From: Thermanaeromonas sp. C210
GTDB taxonomy: Bacteria; Bacillota; DSM-521; Neomoorellales; Neomoorellaceae
NCBI RefSeq assembly: GCF_013167955.1
Contig: NZ_BLWF01000002.1
Coordinates: 1 to 64,000, forward strand
Direction of reading: 5' to 3'
DNA length: 64,000 bases
The position numbers were made by a program, and so were the translations under genes. A model generated the notes under the pieces. That model was given only the letters and a program-made list of their open reading frames with translations. It was not told the DNA's origin and did no database searches. Below are positions 30,252 to 40,596 of this stretch, one piece after another. How positions within the stretch are numbered: position 1 is the first letter of the stretch; each line of letters opens with the position of its first letter.

Positions 30252-31379
30252 CTAGACGAAGGCCACAAACACTTCATTGGCCAGGGGCAGGCCCTTCTCC
30301 GTAAGGCGCAAAAACCCCGCCTCTACTGTCACGAGGCCTAGAGCCGAGAGGCACTCCAGTTCCCGGCCATATGCTTCTAGCAAATCCTCACCGAAGCGTT
30401 CGCGATATTCCTTAAGGCTGACACCCCGGAGGAGCCGCAGGCCAAGAAAAAGGGTATCCCCTCGCTGCCGGTGGGGGGTCAATACTTCCTCCTCGCCCGC
30501 AGGTAACTGGCCCTCCTCTACTGCCCGGCAGTAGGCCTCCAGGGAGGTTAGATTCTGCCACCGCCTGTCGCCCCAATAGGAGGATGCCCCTGCTCCTACT
30601 CCAAGGTAGGGCCGGTTTTCCCAGTAAGTAAGGTTGTGACGACATTGAAAACCCGGGCGGGCGAAGTTGGATATCTCGTAGTGCTCATAGCCGGCCTCCT
30701 GGATTTTTTCCCTTGCCGTCCAGTACATGGCCACGACGTCATGTTCATCAGGTAGGAGGAGGCGGCCCTGGGAGTAGGAGCGACCCCAGGGCGTATCCGG
30801 CGCCAGTTCCAGGCCGTAGACCGAGAGGTGCTCTGGCTCCAGTTCCAGGGCCCGTTCTAAGGTCTCTTCCCAATCGTCCAGGTCCTGTCCCGGCAGGCCG
30901 TAGATTAAATCCAGGCTGATGTTGGCAAAGCCGGCCTGGCGGGCCCAGGTGAAGGACTCGTAGATTTCTCGCACCCCGTGGACCCGCCCCATAGTTTTCA
31001 ACAACTCATCTTTAAAGGCCTGGGCTCCCAGAGACAGGCGATTAACACCGGCCGCCCGCAGGGCTTGCAGTTTTGCCGGGGTCAGGGTGCCGGGATTAGC
31101 CTCCACGGTGATTTCTGCCAGTTCTTCGATACTAAATATAGCGGCTACACGGGCCATCAATCCGACCAAATCGTCCGCCGCCAGGTAGGTCGGTGTGCCG
31201 CCCCCGAAATACACCGTAGCAGCCTTTCCGGGCCGGAAAACCGACGCTACCATCTCCATCTCCCGGCCAAGGGCCGTAAGGTAGCGGACGGTCACCGGAA
31301 GGGGTACGGCGGGGAAAGAGATAAAGTCGCAATAGTTGCATTTTCGCAGGCAAAAAGGAAGGTGGATGTAGAGGTTCAT
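30252..31379 (-). CDS. hemW: HemW heme chaperone, radical-SAM family
   Basis: A 375-residue HemN-like protein. The radical-SAM cysteines are in LPFCLRKCNYCDF (C-x3-C-x2-C), followed by FGGGTPTYL. It lacks the fourth Cys and N-terminal extension of true coproporphyrinogen oxidase HemN, so HemW is the better name. The start follows the lepA stop directly (31380), as in the standard lepA-hemW-hrcA order. Confidence 0.93.
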   Translation of the reverse strand: MNLYIHLPFCLRKCNYCDFISFPAVPLPVTVRYLTALGREMEMVASVFRPGKAATVYFGGGTPTYLAADDLVGLMARVAAIFSIEELAEITVEANPGTLTPAKLQALRAAGVNRLSLGAQAFKDELLKTMGRVHGVREIYESFTWARQAGFANISLDLIYGLPGQDLDDWEETLERALELEPEHLSVYGLELAPDTPWGRSYSQGRLLLPDEHDVVAMYWTAREKIQEAGYEHYEISNFARPGFQCRHNLTYWENRPYLGVGAGASSYWGDRRWQNLTSLEAYCRAVEEGQLPAGEEEVLTPHRQRGDTLFLGLRLLRGVSLKEYRERFGEDLLEAYGRELECLSALGLVTVEAGFLRLTEKGLPLANEVFVAFV

Positions 31380-33179
31380 CTAATCCACCCTCAATACGGC
31401 CATAAAAGCTTCCTGGGGTATCTCCACCTTGCCTACCTGCTTCATCCTCTTCTTGCCTTCCTTTTGCTTTTCCAATAACTTGCGTTTACGGGTCACGTCA
31501 CCGCCGTAGCACTTGGCCAGGACGTTTTTACGCAAGGCCCGTATCGTTTCCCGGGCTATAACCCGGCTACCGATGGCCGCCTGTACGGGCACGTCGAAAA
31601 GCTGCCGGGGGATAAGCTCCTTTAACCGTTCTACCAGGGCCCGGCCCCGCTGGTAGGCCTTATCCCGGTGGACGATCACGGACAGGGCATCCACCACTTC
31701 GTTATTGATGAGAATATCCAGCTTAACCAGGTCCGATACCCGGTAGCCCAGGAATTCGTAATCCAGGGAGGCATAGCCGCGGGTCTTGGATTTCAACTGG
31801 TCGAAGAAATCGTAAATAATTTCCGCCAGGGGCAGTTCGTAGGTGAGCATCACCCTCTTTTCCGAGAGGTACTCCATGCCCACAAAGGTACCCCGCCTCT
31901 CCTGGCAGAGCTCCATAACTGAGCCTATATAGTCGGAGGGAAGCAGGAGGGTAGCCTTAACATAGGGCTCTTCCATGGCCTCAATAGTCCCCACCGGAGG
32001 CAGGTGGGTGGGGTTATCCACCATAAGGGTTTCGCCGTTGGTCTTGATTACCTTGTAGACCACACTGGGCGCGGTCGTTATCAGCTCCAGGTCGTACTCC
32101 CTCTCCAAACGCTCCTGGACGACTTCCATGTGCAAAAGCCCCAGGAAGCCGCACCGGAAGCCGAACCCCAGGGCCGCCGAGGTTTCCGGTTCGAAGACCA
32201 GGGCCGCGTCGTTGAGTTGCAACTTTTCCAGGGCATCCCTCAGGTCATCGTATTGTTCCGAATCCACGGGGTAAAGGCCGCAGTAAACCATGGGTGTCAC
32301 CCGCCGGTACCCCGGTAAGGGTGCCGCGGCAGGCCTTTCCGCTCCGGTCACCGTGTCCCCTACCCGGGTATCCCGCACATTCTTGATCCCCGCGGCCAAA
32401 TAACCTACTTCCCCAGCCTCCAGGACCTGAACCGGCACGGGAGCGGGGGTGAAAACCCCTACCTCGTCCACCTCGAATTCTTTACCTGTGGACATCATGC
32501 GGATGACCATGCCTTTGCTCAATCTGCCATGGACCACCCGCACGTAGGGAATGGCTCCCCGGTAAGCATCAAAATGGGAATCAAATATCAAGGCCTGTAA
32601 CGGCTTTCCCCTATCCCCTTTGGGTGGAGGGATGCGCCGGACAATGGCCTCCAGTATTTCCTCCGTACCCTGGCCCGTCTTGGCCGAAGCCAGAATAGCG
32701 CTACTGCCGTCTAGTCCTGTCACTTCTTCCAGTTCCCGGCGCACGCGGTCCGGTTCGGCATTGGGCAGATCAATCTTATTGATGACGGGAATGATCTCCA
32801 GGTTGTGCTCCAGGGCCAGGTAGAGGTTGGCCAGGGTTTGGGCCTCGACACCTTGGGTGGCGTCTACCACCAGCAGGGCCCCCTCGCAAGCGGCCAGACT
32901 GCGCGACACCTCGTAGGTAAAATCCACATGGCCCGGAGTATCGATGAGGTTTAAGAGATATTCTCCACCGTCCCGCGCCCTATAGATAAGGCGGACGGCC
33001 TGGAGTTTAATAGTGATACCCCTTTCCCGCTCCAGTTCCAGGGTATCCAGTACCTGATCCACCATCTGTCTGGGACTCAAGGCACCGGTATATTCCAGCA
33101 AACGATCGGCCAGGGTGGATTTGCCGTGGTCAACGTGGGCGATGATACAGAAATTGCGGATACGATCTTGCCTGGTCAA
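31380..33179 (-). CDS. lepA: Elongation factor 4 (LepA)
   Basis: About 599 residues. The G domain has [32 protein letters not shown] and [16 protein letters not shown] with [12 protein letters not shown]; the C-terminal EF4-specific domain ends with [29 protein letters not shown]. It acts on stalled ribosomes. I start at TTG 33179, 11 nt after AGGAGG; the frame's GTG at 33191 lies inside that site. Confidence 0.96.
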   Translation of the reverse strand: MTRQDRIRNFCIIAHVDHGKSTLADRLLEYTGALSPRQMVDQVLDTLELERERGITIKLQAVRLIYRARDGGEYLLNLIDTPGHVDFTYEVSRSLAACEGALLVVDATQGVEAQTLANLYLALEHNLEIIPVINKIDLPNAEPDRVRRELEEVTGLDGSSAILASAKTGQGTEEILEAIVRRIPPPKGDRGKPLQALIFDSHFDAYRGAIPYVRVVHGRLSKGMVIRMMSTGKEFEVDEVGVFTPAPVPVQVLEAGEVGYLAAGIKNVRDTRVGDTVTGAERPAAAPLPGYRRVTPMVYCGLYPVDSEQYDDLRDALEKLQLNDAALVFEPETSAALGFGFRCGFLGLLHMEVVQERLEREYDLELITTAPSVVYKVIKTNGETLMVDNPTHLPPVGTIEAMEEPYVKATLLLPSDYIGSVMELCQERRGTFVGMEYLSEKRVMLTYELPLAEIIYDFFDQLKSKTRGYASLDYEFLGYRVSDLVKLDILINNEVVDALSVIVHRDKAYQRGRALVERLKELIPRQLFDVPVQAAIGSRVIARETIRALRKNVLAKCYGGDVTRKRKLLEKQKEGKKRMKQVGKVEIPQEAFMAVLRVD

Positions 33180-33201
33180 TACTACCGGCACCTCCTATCC
33201 C

Positions 33202-33243
33202 ATTATAACAGAAAGCGGGCCGGGCTTAAAGCCCGGCCCGCTT
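33202..33243 (-). terminator. Long hairpin overlapping the lepA promoter
   Basis: AAGCGGGCCGGGCTT and its exact complement (33213-33243) make a 15-bp stem, without a long U-tract. The lepA -10 box TATAAT (33207-33202) lies just beside it, and the best -35 (TTTAAG, 33230-33225) would fall in its loop. It may end the upstream membrane-protein transcript while overlapping the lepA promoter. Confidence 0.6.
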
Positions 33244-33254
33244 CCCCGGAGTGC

Positions 33255-33593
33255 CTAGCGCAGCTCCGTCGGCACAAAAGCATCGATAACACCTATCACT
33301 AAGGCTGCTAGCAGGGCGCCCAACGCATTAACCCGCAACATGGTAGGTACCAGGAACTGGGCCAAATAAATAACCACTGCGGCCACGATAAAACCGACAA
33401 TACCACGACTGCGGGGGGATATCCTCTTGCCTAACAGGGTTTCCGCCACCCAACCGAGAGCGGCAATCACCAGCGCCGCCACCAGCGCGCCGGTGAACCC
33501 GGCTACCTGGATACCCGGCAACAGGTAACCCACCAGCATCAGCACTAGAGCGGAGACTATAAAACGAATAACCACGCCTAACCAGTTGTTCAT
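33255..33593 (-). CDS. Phage holin family IV-type membrane protein
   Basis: A 112-residue hydrophobic protein with four predicted helices (about 8-26, 33-50, 63-82, 90-107). The layout and the start MNNWLGVVIRFIVSALVLMLVGYLLPGIQV fit the Phage_holin_4_2 superfamily (YvlD-like), which is common in non-phage chromosomal loci. No phage genes are nearby, so a lysis role is unlikely. GAGGAGG is 6 nt upstream, and a weak promoter (TTCACC, 17 nt, TATAGT, 33645-33617) precedes it. Confidence 0.8.
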   Translation of the reverse strand: MNNWLGVVIRFIVSALVLMLVGYLLPGIQVAGFTGALVAALVIAALGWVAETLLGKRISPRSRGIVGFIVAAVVIYLAQFLVPTMLRVNALGALLAALVIGVIDAFVPTELR

Positions 33594-33656
33594 TTCGTCA
33601 CCTCCTCGGGTATTTTACTATAGCATTACCCAGAAGGGAGGTGAATTATACCATTG

Positions 33657-34415
33657 CTACCTTTTTAGCTTTAACCTGGTAATGGCCGTGGCCAGGGCGG
33701 CGGCACCAAAGCCGTTGTCGATATTGACCACGCCCACGCCGGTGGCACAACTGTTTAACATGGCCAGGAGGGCCGCCAGGCCGCGGAAGCTGGCCCCGTA
33801 TCCCACACTGGTGGGCACAGCAATGACGGGCTGGGCTATCATGCCGGCCACTACACTGGCCAGGGCCCCCTCCATTCCGGCCACCACGATCACAACATCG
33901 GCCCGCTCCACCCTACCCATCTGGTCGAGGAGGCGGTGAATACCGGCTACCCCCACATCGTATATGCGGTCCACCTCGTTGCCCATGACCTCCGCTGTAA
34001 CCGCCGCCTCCTCGGCTACCGGTAAATCGGCCGTTCCGGCGCTCAAGACGGCTACGCGCCCGCCCGTGGGAGGTATTTCCCCTGCCGGGACCACGATGGT
34101 ACGGGCCAGGGCATTGAACCGAGCCTCGGGCAGTTTGTCGGCCACCGCCTCATAGGTCTCTTCCTCCGTCCGGGTTACCAGCACCGTAGCACCGGCACCG
34201 GCCAGGCGGCAGGCAATGGCTACAATTTGCTCCCGGGTCTTACCCTGGCCGAAGATAACTTCCGGAAAGCCGTTGCGCAGGGCCCGGTGGTGATCGACCT
34301 TGGCAAAACCGAGGTCCTCGTAAGGCAGGCCTTTGATCTTCTCCACGGCTTCCTCGAGACTCACCCGGCCTTCCTGCAATCCCTCAAGAAGTTCCCTTAA
34401 TTGGCCTTCCGTCAT
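33657..34415 (-). CDS. larB: LarB: P2CMN synthase for the nickel-pincer cofactor
   Basis: A 252-residue AIR-carboxylase-like protein. The C-terminal domain shows the PurE-like blocks AVLSAGTADLPVAEEAA, YDVGVAGIHRLL, VVAGMEGALASVVAGMIAQPVIAVPTSVGYGAS and NIDNGFGAAALA. LarB carboxylates and hydrolyses nicotinate adenine dinucleotide to make pyridinium-3,5-biscarboxylate mononucleotide, the first step to the nickel-pincer nucleotide of lactate racemase. larC and larE are not in the window, so they must lie elsewhere if the cofactor is made. Confidence 0.92.
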   Translation of the reverse strand: MTEGQLRELLEGLQEGRVSLEEAVEKIKGLPYEDLGFAKVDHHRALRNGFPEVIFGQGKTREQIVAIACRLAGAGATVLVTRTEEETYEAVADKLPEARFNALARTIVVPAGEIPPTGGRVAVLSAGTADLPVAEEAAVTAEVMGNEVDRIYDVGVAGIHRLLDQMGRVERADVVIVVAGMEGALASVVAGMIAQPVIAVPTSVGYGASFRGLAALLAMLNSCATGVGVVNIDNGFGAAALATAITRLKLKR

Positions 34416-34474
34416 TGCCGCACCCCCTTAAGGAAGCCTCCCCCCAGGTCTAAAAAGAACTTTAAAGGAATAAA

Positions 34475-35530
34475 ATGGCGGTAGTGAGGGGGAACAGCCC
34501 TTTGAATATTTACTTTATCACCAATTGGAGGGTCAGGAAAAGCCTCAGACTCTTGTGCCGGCTCTTTCTCTTGGTGCTCGCCGGCCTGTTGCTGTTCGGG
34601 GTATCCTCCCCGCTGAAGTCCCTTTTGCGCCGGTTACCGGGGGCCGTGGCCAGTTATTCCTATTCTCTACCCACGTCCTTCTGGCAGGGTATCCTCGAGG
34701 CCGGCCTCCCCACCTTGGTACTGGAGGCCGGCCGGCAACCACTTCCCCCGCAACCTGGGTTGGTGCCCTCTGCCGTCCAGGTCCTAAACCCCGACCTGGT
34801 CCGTTTTTTAACCACGGAGGAGGAGTACTACCCCTTGCCCGAAGGGCAGGAGAGCCCGCCACCTCCTCCGCCCGCGGATTTTGCCCCAGTAGAAGAGGGC
34901 GGCCGTCACCCCCTCGTGGCCATCTACAACACCCATAATGCCGAAGCCTATGCTCCCAGCGATGGAACCGAAAGGACACCGGGGAAAAACGCGAGTATAA
35001 GCCTGGTAGCCGCCGCCCTAGCCCAGGCCCTCACCGAGGAATACGGTGTGCCGGTGGTGCGTTCTGATACCATCCACGATTACCCCGACTTTGCCCAGGC
35101 CTACGCCAACTCGGAAAAGACGGTCCGCCGCCTCCTGGCCGAATATCCCTCCATCCAGATTGTACTGGACATCCACCGGGATGCCGGTTTGAAGGAGCCG
35201 CCGGTCGCCTACATCAACGATCAGCAGGTAGCCCAGATTTTAATCGTCGTGGGCAGCGATGCCCGGCTGGAGCACCCCAATTGGCGCCAAAACGAAGCCT
35301 TTGCCCGCCGCCTGGCCGCCAAAATGGATGAGCTGTATCCCGGCCTGAGCCGGGGCGTCCGGGTCCAGGAAGGCCGCTACAACCAGCACCTGCACCCGCG
35401 GGCCCTCCTCCTGGAGATAGGGAGCAGCAACAACACCCTGGACCAGGCAGAAAAGGCGGCCCGGCTCATGGCCCGGGTCCTCGCCGAGGTTTTACGGGAT
35501 TTGCAAAGGGAAAACCCCTTGACCCAGTAG
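34475..35530 (+). CDS. spoIIP: Stage II sporulation protein P
   Basis: A 351-residue SpoIIP, the amidase/endopeptidase that degrades septal peptidoglycan during engulfment with SpoIID and SpoIIM. One transmembrane segment at about 26-45 anchors the protein. The catalytic domain has the zinc-ligand blocks VAIYNTHNAEAYAPSDG and IVLDIHRDAG, then LLEIGSSNNTLDQA. The ATG at 34475 has AAAGGA upstream; an internal TTG start at 34502 after GAGGGGG is possible. It diverges from larB. Confidence 0.95.
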   Translation: MAVVRGNSPLNIYFITNWRVRKSLRLLCRLFLLVLAGLLLFGVSSPLKSLLRRLPGAVASYSYSLPTSFWQGILEAGLPTLVLEAGRQPLPPQPGLVPSAVQVLNPDLVRFLTTEEEYYPLPEGQESPPPPPPADFAPVEEGGRHPLVAIYNTHNAEAYAPSDGTERTPGKNASISLVAAALAQALTEEYGVPVVRSDTIHDYPDFAQAYANSEKTVRRLLAEYPSIQIVLDIHRDAGLKEPPVAYINDQQVAQILIVVGSDARLEHPNWRQNEAFARRLAAKMDELYPGLSRGVRVQEGRYNQHLHPRALLLEIGSSNNTLDQAEKAARLMARVLAEVLRDLQRENPLTQ

Positions 35531-35560
35531 GGGGCATCGCCCTGGTCCGCCGGCCCACCT

Positions 35561-35998
35561 TTATCGGAGCAGCTCCACCACTAACTGGTTAGCCCTCTTG
35601 CCGTCCGCCCGGCCCCTGATTTTGGGCATGAGGGCGGCCATAACTTTACCTACATCCCTGGTGGATTGGGCCCCTACTTCGCGAATGGTATCCCTTATGA
35701 CGCCAAGGAGTTCTTCCTCGCTCAACTGGTCGGGTAAGTATTTTTCCAGCACCCCGATCTCGGCTTGGGTCTGTCGGACCAGGTCTTCCCTCCCACCTCG
35801 GGCAAACTGCTCCAGGGCCTCCTTGCGCAGTTTTATCTCCCGCTGGATTATACTCACCATCTCGTCATCATTGAGGAGCCGCCGCTTCTCAATTTCCGCA
35901 TTCTTGATGCTGGCCAAGACCATGCGGATGGTCTGCAGCCTCACTTTATCGTGACTCTTAAGGGCCTCCTTCATGTCGCGGGCAAGCTGTTCCTTCAT
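35561..35998 (-). CDS. yqeY: GatB/YqeY domain protein
   Basis: A 145-residue YqeY: MKEQLARDMKEALKSHDKVRLQTIRMVLASIKNAEIEKR and the C-terminal helical domain resembling the tail of GatB (KYLPDQLSEEELLGVIRDTIRE). It may influence tRNA amidation or tRNA binding. Often next to rpsU; here it converges on spoIIP. Confidence 0.95.
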   Translation of the reverse strand: MKEQLARDMKEALKSHDKVRLQTIRMVLASIKNAEIEKRRLLNDDEMVSIIQREIKLRKEALEQFARGGREDLVRQTQAEIGVLEKYLPDQLSEEELLGVIRDTIREVGAQSTRDVGKVMAALMPKIRGRADGKRANQLVVELLR

Positions 35999-36202
35999 TG
36001 CTCCTGCCTCCTTTCCAGGTTAAGTCACCAATGCAGACCCTGGCATAATTTCTTTTCTCCACCGCCCATCTTTATCCCTCCTTAAAGGTATCAACCACAG
36101 TTTGACCCCTTTTCCCCTGGGGAATGCCCGAGGAACTGGACTTCAAAGACTTAAGGGACTATGATGGGTTTAAGCAGCTTTTGCGGCAGGTGACCAGGTC
36201 AA

Positions 36203-36883
36203 GTGCAATATCTAACCCTGGAAAGGATAAAAAAGAAAATCGGTCAATACCAAAGGGGACTGCTGGACGCCGAGCGGTACAGCCCTTCAGCCATACTGAT
36301 CCCTCTGTTAAACCCCAAGGAAGGTACCTGTGCCGTCCTTTTTACCGTCCGCTCCCATCGCCTGTTAACCCAGCCAGGGGAAATCTGTTTTCCGGGGGGA
36401 CATGTGAGCCCGGCCGATGCCCACGAAAAGGAAACGGCGGTGAGGGAAACCTGCGAAGAGCTGGGCCTTGCCCCATCCGATGTAGAGGTGTGGGGGAGTT
36501 TGGATGTTTTAGTTACACCCTTTGGCCAGATTATTTATCCCTTTGCCGGGTTCTTGCGCCAACCTGAAGCCATCCGCCCTAACCCGGCAGAAGTAGGAGA
36601 AATTTTTACCGCCGAACTCCATTACCTTCTGGCCCAGGCCCCCCAATACCATGAAATAACCTTACAAGTCAGCCCGCCGGAAACCTTCCCCTTCCACAAA
36701 ATTCCCCGGGGCCGGAATTATCCCTGGCGCACCGCCGTCTGGCCAGAACTATTTTATGAAATCCACGGCCGTACCGTCTGGGGCATAACGGCCAGAATAC
36801 TCCATCACTTCCTCAATATTATAAGGCAAAGTGACGACCCGCCGGGAAGCTGGCGCGGCAAGGTTTTTCCCGGTGATCCCTAG
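36203..36883 (+). CDS. nudL: CoA pyrophosphatase-type Nudix hydrolase
   Basis: A 226-residue Nudix protein. The box [25 protein letters not shown] and the upstream SAILIPLL ... [17 protein letters not shown] (the NuCoA LLTxRSxxxRxxxGxxxFPGG type motif) point to CoA/acyl-CoA pyrophosphatases. The GTG start comes just after an in-frame stop; its ribosome-binding site is weak. It overlaps the longest comEC frame. Confidence 0.88.
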   Translation: MQYLTLERIKKKIGQYQRGLLDAERYSPSAILIPLLNPKEGTCAVLFTVRSHRLLTQPGEICFPGGHVSPADAHEKETAVRETCEELGLAPSDVEVWGSLDVLVTPFGQIIYPFAGFLRQPEAIRPNPAEVGEIFTAELHYLLAQAPQYHEITLQVSPPETFPFHKIPRGRNYPWRTAVWPELFYEIHGRTVWGITARILHHFLNIIRQSDDPPGSWRGKVFPGDP

Positions 36884-36917
36884 CAGGAAAACATTGATTC
36901 CTGGCGAAATTTACCGT

Positions 36918-39347
36918 ATGCTGGCAAACCTGCCCGTCATAGCCGCTCTGGCTTATGTAGCCGGCTTACTGCTGGTACCGGTGCTCCCCTTGGAGCCGTG
37001 GTGGGCCCTGGCCTTAACCCTTATCTCCTGGACCATGGCTTATCTTTTCCACCCTCCTGCCCCAGGGGTCGGAGGGCGGGCCTTCTGGCTGGCGGGCTTC
37101 TTTTTTCTGGGGCTTCTGGTCGGTACATGGGATGTCCGCCACCACCAAAGCAGCCTAGCAGAGGACCGCAACACTTTTCTGGACCTCACGGGCATGGTGG
37201 TAGAGGACCCCCAGGTTTATCCCGGCCGAACAGTGTATACCGTAGCCGCCCGGGAAATCCGCCAGCACGCCTATCGGAAAAGGGTAAACGAGCGGGTCCA
37301 GGTTGTCGTGTACAGTTCGCCGGAGACCTCGGTTGCGCCCCTTTACCGTTACGGTGACGTCCTCCGGATCCACGGCCAGCTGGTAACCCCCCCTCCGGCC
37401 CGTAACCCTGGCGAGCTGGATTACCGCGCTTATCTGGCGAGAAATTATATTTATAACCAGATGTTAATCACCCAGCCGGACGCTATGACCAGAATAGGAT
37501 CAGAGCACGGGAATCCGCTGATTCACCTCGCCTTGGCCGCTAAAGGGAAGGCCCGGCAGGTAGTCCTTTCCACCCTGCCACCCCGCGAGGCCGGCCTCCT
37601 GCAGGCCCTCCTCTTCGGCGACAAGGAGTACTTGGAAGAAAATGATGCCGATACGTTTCAACACCTGGGGGTGTTTCACCTTTTTGCCGTAAGCGGCCTG
37701 CATGTGGGCTTCGTCCTCTTTTTCCTCATGGGCCTGGGCGGTATCCTAGGTCTTCCCTTGCCCGCGGCAGTGGCCGTCGGTATCGCCGGCCTTATTTTTT
37801 ATGCCGCAGTAGTGGGCTTTACCCCCTCCGTTACCAGAGCCGCCATCATGGGGGGCATCGGGCTTCTGGCCTACTGGAAGCGGGAGCGGGCCTCCTTTTA
37901 TACGTCCCTGGCCCTGGCCGCCCTGATCATCCTCCTGTTCCGGCCCCGTTCCCTCTACGATCCAGGCTTTCAGCTCTCCTTTCTGGCCACCTGGGGCATC
38001 GTTTACTTGTATCCCCTCCTCGACGGCCTTCTCTCCCGCGTACCCGGGCGGCAGTATCTAGTAGTTCCCCTGGCGGCCCAGGTGGCCGTCTCGCCTTTAA
38101 TAGCCTATTATTTTAATATCTTTCCCCTTTTGAGTCTGCCCGCCAACCTCGTGGCTCTGCTGCCGGTTGGGCTCATTGTCATCCTCGGCCTGGCCGCCTT
38201 TCTGCTGGCCCAGGTCTTCCCTCCGGTCGCCGCCGCTCTGGCTGCAGGATTGGAGCCCCTGTTGCAAATACTTTTATGGTCCTTATCCTTGTTGGGCAGT
38301 ATACCCGGTGTTTCCATAACCGTGACCACTCCTTCGTGGAGTTTAATAGGAGCATACTATGCGGGCTTGATACTCCTGCGGGAAATATACTTGAGGTGGA
38401 ACCACCCCCGCCGTATCTGGTGGCGGTCGCGGTACCTGACAGGCTGGGTTCGCGGGCCTCTGTTCTTGCTCGTGGCGGCCTCTGCCCTTGGCTTAATATT
38501 CCTCCTCAGTTCTCCTCCTCCCCGGGACCTCCGGGTAACCTTTCTGGATGTGGGTCAGGGAGATGCCGTGTTTATCTCGACACCTCAGGGTAAACATGTG
38601 CTTATAGACGGCGGAGGAAGGCCGGACGAAAATATGGGGGAGGAAATTGGGCGTAAAGTAGTAGTGCCTTTCCTTCGCCGCCAGGGGATCAAGGCCCTGG
38701 ACGTGGTGATCAGCACCCATCCCGACGCCGACCATCTAGGGGGGCTCCTGGCCGTGGTAGAAGAAATTCCCGTTTCTCTAGTCGTACTTCCTCCCTTAAC
38801 GGGCGCCTTCCAGGAGGAATACGAGCCCCTGCTAGACCGCTTAAGGGTCAAGGAAATACCCTGGGCTGAGGCCAGCCGGGGGGATACCCTGCGGTTAGAT
38901 CCTTCCGTCCGCTTCCGGTTTCTTCACCCCACGTCGGCCGGGTCCTATATCGCCTCCGACGGCAATAACCGTTCCCTGGTAACCTACCTGCAGTACGGTG
39001 ACTCGAGCTTCCTGTTCGCCGGAGATATCGAGGCCAACGCCATGGCCGACCTGGTGGACTCCGGTTTTGTCCCGGCCAGCACAGTTTTCCAGGTCCCCCA
39101 TCACGGCAGCCGGTACGGGTTGCATGGAGAATTCTTGGAGCAAGTAAATCCTAAAGTGGCCGTTATTTCAGTAGGAGCCGGGAACAACTTCGGGCACCCG
39201 GCGCGGGAGGTCCTGGATTACTGGCAGGAAAAGGGAGTGCCTGTACTCCGCACTGACCTGCAGGGAGCCATCACCTGCCTCAGCAACGGTAAACGTATCG
39301 AGGTGGAAAGCATGATGGGCGGGAAGGAGCTGGTGGTGCACCCTTAA
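36918..39347 (+). CDS. comEC: ComEC/Rec2 DNA uptake channel
   Basis: About 809 residues. N-terminal helices and an OB-like soluble domain ([15 protein letters not shown]...) are followed by the competence domain ([26 protein letters not shown]) with multiple helices, and a C-terminal metallo-beta-lactamase domain with [38 protein letters not shown] and VPHHGSRYG. ComEC carries single-stranded DNA across the membrane; the MBL domain may degrade the second strand. The start is uncertain (ATG 36918 or GTG 36873). Its usual partner comEA is 23 kb away here. Confidence 0.93.
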   Translation: MLANLPVIAALAYVAGLLLVPVLPLEPWWALALTLISWTMAYLFHPPAPGVGGRAFWLAGFFFLGLLVGTWDVRHHQSSLAEDRNTFLDLTGMVVEDPQVYPGRTVYTVAAREIRQHAYRKRVNERVQVVVYSSPETSVAPLYRYGDVLRIHGQLVTPPPARNPGELDYRAYLARNYIYNQMLITQPDAMTRIGSEHGNPLIHLALAAKGKARQVVLSTLPPREAGLLQALLFGDKEYLEENDADTFQHLGVFHLFAVSGLHVGFVLFFLMGLGGILGLPLPAAVAVGIAGLIFYAAVVGFTPSVTRAAIMGGIGLLAYWKRERASFYTSLALAALIILLFRPRSLYDPGFQLSFLATWGIVYLYPLLDGLLSRVPGRQYLVVPLAAQVAVSPLIAYYFNIFPLLSLPANLVALLPVGLIVILGLAAFLLAQVFPPVAAALAAGLEPLLQILLWSLSLLGSIPGVSITVTTPSWSLIGAYYAGLILLREIYLRWNHPRRIWWRSRYLTGWVRGPLFLLVAASALGLIFLLSSPPPRDLRVTFLDVGQGDAVFISTPQGKHVLIDGGGRPDENMGEEIGRKVVVPFLRRQGIKALDVVISTHPDADHLGGLLAVVEEIPVSLVVLPPLTGAFQEEYEPLLDRLRVKEIPWAEASRGDTLRLDPSVRFRFLHPTSAGSYIASDGNNRSLVTYLQYGDSSFLFAGDIEANAMADLVDSGFVPASTVFQVPHHGSRYGLHGEFLEQVNPKVAVISVGAGNNFGHPAREVLDYWQEKGVPVLRTDLQGAITCLSNGKRIEVESMMGGKELVVHP

Positions 39348-39349
39348 TT

Positions 39350-40147
39350 TTAGGGGCTGAGGGGCGTACGGATAAACTGCTCTGCCCGATACCCCAGGCC
39401 GGCGGAAATCTCCGCCGCCGTCCGCGTTACCAGTTCTATGGCTAATTTAAGCCTTTCTCCTTCGAGCCGGGCAACCGGTCCCGAAATACTGATGGCAGCG
39501 CAAGCCTTTCCACTGTGGTCGTGAATGGGGGCGGCCACACAGCGCAGACTATCCATAATTTCCTCATTATCTATCGCATACCCCTGGGCGCGCACCCTGG
39601 CCAGCTCGGCCTCCAAAGCTCTGGGATCGGTAATGGTGTTCTTGGTAAAGCGGGGCAACCCCTTAGTAGCAATAATACGCCTCACTTCGCTTGGCGGTAG
39701 GGCGGCTAGAAGCACTTTGCCCACGCCGGTACAGTGGGCCGGCAACCGCATGCCCACCTGGGATACGATTCGCAAAGACTGGTGGCTTTCCCGCTTATCG
39801 ATATACAGAACCTCGCCTTTGTCCAGGACCACCAGATGGACGGTCTCCCCTAACTCATCTACCAACTTTTGGATATAGGGGGCTGCAACGGTTCGCACAT
39901 CCCAGCCGTGGGCCACAATATTCCCCAGTTCAAAGAGCCTTAAGCCCAGTTTGTATTTCCCAGTAAAGATCGATTGTTCCACGTAACCAAAATCCCGCAA
40001 AGTGGAAAGCAGTCCATGGACAGTACTCTTCGCCAGCCCTAGCTTACCGGCAATTTCGTGCAGAGCCAATTCCCCTCGCGCTTCGGCCAGGACATCAATG
40101 ATTTTCAGCGCCTTAGCTACCGACCTTATTTGGGAAGTATTCTCCAT
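39350..40147 (-). CDS. IclR family transcription regulator
   Basis: A 265-residue IclR protein with the N-terminal winged helix (IRSVAKALKIIDVLAEARGELALHEIAGKLGLAKSTVHGLLSTLRDFGYVEQ) and effector domain (VHLVVLDKGEVLYIDKRE, PAHCTGVGKVLLAALP, YAIDNEEIMDSLRCVAAPIHD). Family members often control aromatic and hydroxy-acid catabolic operons. The nearest candidate target is the 4-hydroxy-2-oxovalerate cluster at 50-58 kb, now separated from it by insertion sequences; that link is an inference. Confidence 0.92.
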   Translation of the reverse strand: MENTSQIRSVAKALKIIDVLAEARGELALHEIAGKLGLAKSTVHGLLSTLRDFGYVEQSIFTGKYKLGLRLFELGNIVAHGWDVRTVAAPYIQKLVDELGETVHLVVLDKGEVLYIDKRESHQSLRIVSQVGMRLPAHCTGVGKVLLAALPPSEVRRIIATKGLPRFTKNTITDPRALEAELARVRAQGYAIDNEEIMDSLRCVAAPIHDHSGKACAAISISGPVARLEGERLKLAIELVTRTAAEISAGLGYRAEQFIRTPLSP

Positions 40148-40258
40148 GGTTAAGAACCCCCTTACACCGCTAACCGGGTGTACGCTATAACCGTATGGTA
40201 TTCGGCTATATAGATATTAATTCGCTTTATCTATTTAATTTCCTCTCTCTAAAAATAA

Positions 40259-40288
40259 AAAGGGGATGGGTCAAAATACCATCCCCCG
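40259..40288 (-). terminator. Intrinsic terminator, minus strand
   Basis: GGGGATGG, a 9-nt loop and CCATCCCC followed by TTTTTATTTTT on the minus strand. It would stop minus-strand transcripts coming from the right before they reach iclR. Confidence 0.8.
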
Positions 40289-40488
40289 CTTCGTTTTACC
40301 ATAAGCTCGACCAGGGCTCAGGAACCTCTTTGGGCTTTACACTTTAATCAATTCCTTGGGATAAGATTTCGACGGTGAGAAGTTCGAAAGGTTCCTAGAA
40401 AAGTACCCCTTACCAAGTCCCAGGATATATGTGAATATCATGGAGATTCGGTTGCCGTCCGCATACATTACGTGAAGGATTCCTTGAG
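40289..40488 (+). other. Gene-free stretch 5' of the intron remnant
   Basis: No convincing gene. Being directly upstream of domain V, it may be degenerate group II intron sequence, but I see no reverse-transcriptase coding. Confidence 0.35.
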
Positions 40489-40507
40489 GAGCCGTGTGCG
40501 TTAATTG
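40489..40507 (+). ncRNA. Group II intron domain V, 5' half
   Basis: GAGCCGTGTGCGTTAATTG matches the 5' strand and loop of domain V, including the catalytic AGC triad. The complementary 3' strand lies at 48719-48732, on the other side of the IS66 element. Removing IS66 and one copy of its 8-bp duplication restores a 33-nt domain V with an 8-bp lower stem, a 2-nt AG bulge and a 4-bp upper stem. Confidence 0.75.
40500..40507. repeat. Left 8-bp target duplication of IS66
   Basis: GTTAATTG, repeated exactly at 48711-48718. IS66 elements make 8-bp duplications. Confidence 0.95.
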
Positions 40508-40596
40508 GTAAGCGTCAAATACAACCCACCTTGGCACAGTGCTCGAGTTTAAGGGATAATCTTCCTCAGAAAACGAACTGAGGAGGATTTCCCCTT

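Noticed and set aside
36124-36567. 147-residue frame starting MPEELDFKDLRDYDGFKQLLRQV
   Set aside because: The first 25 residues look protein-like, but from 36203 it overlaps the Nudix gene in another frame and becomes nonsense. At most a short relic.
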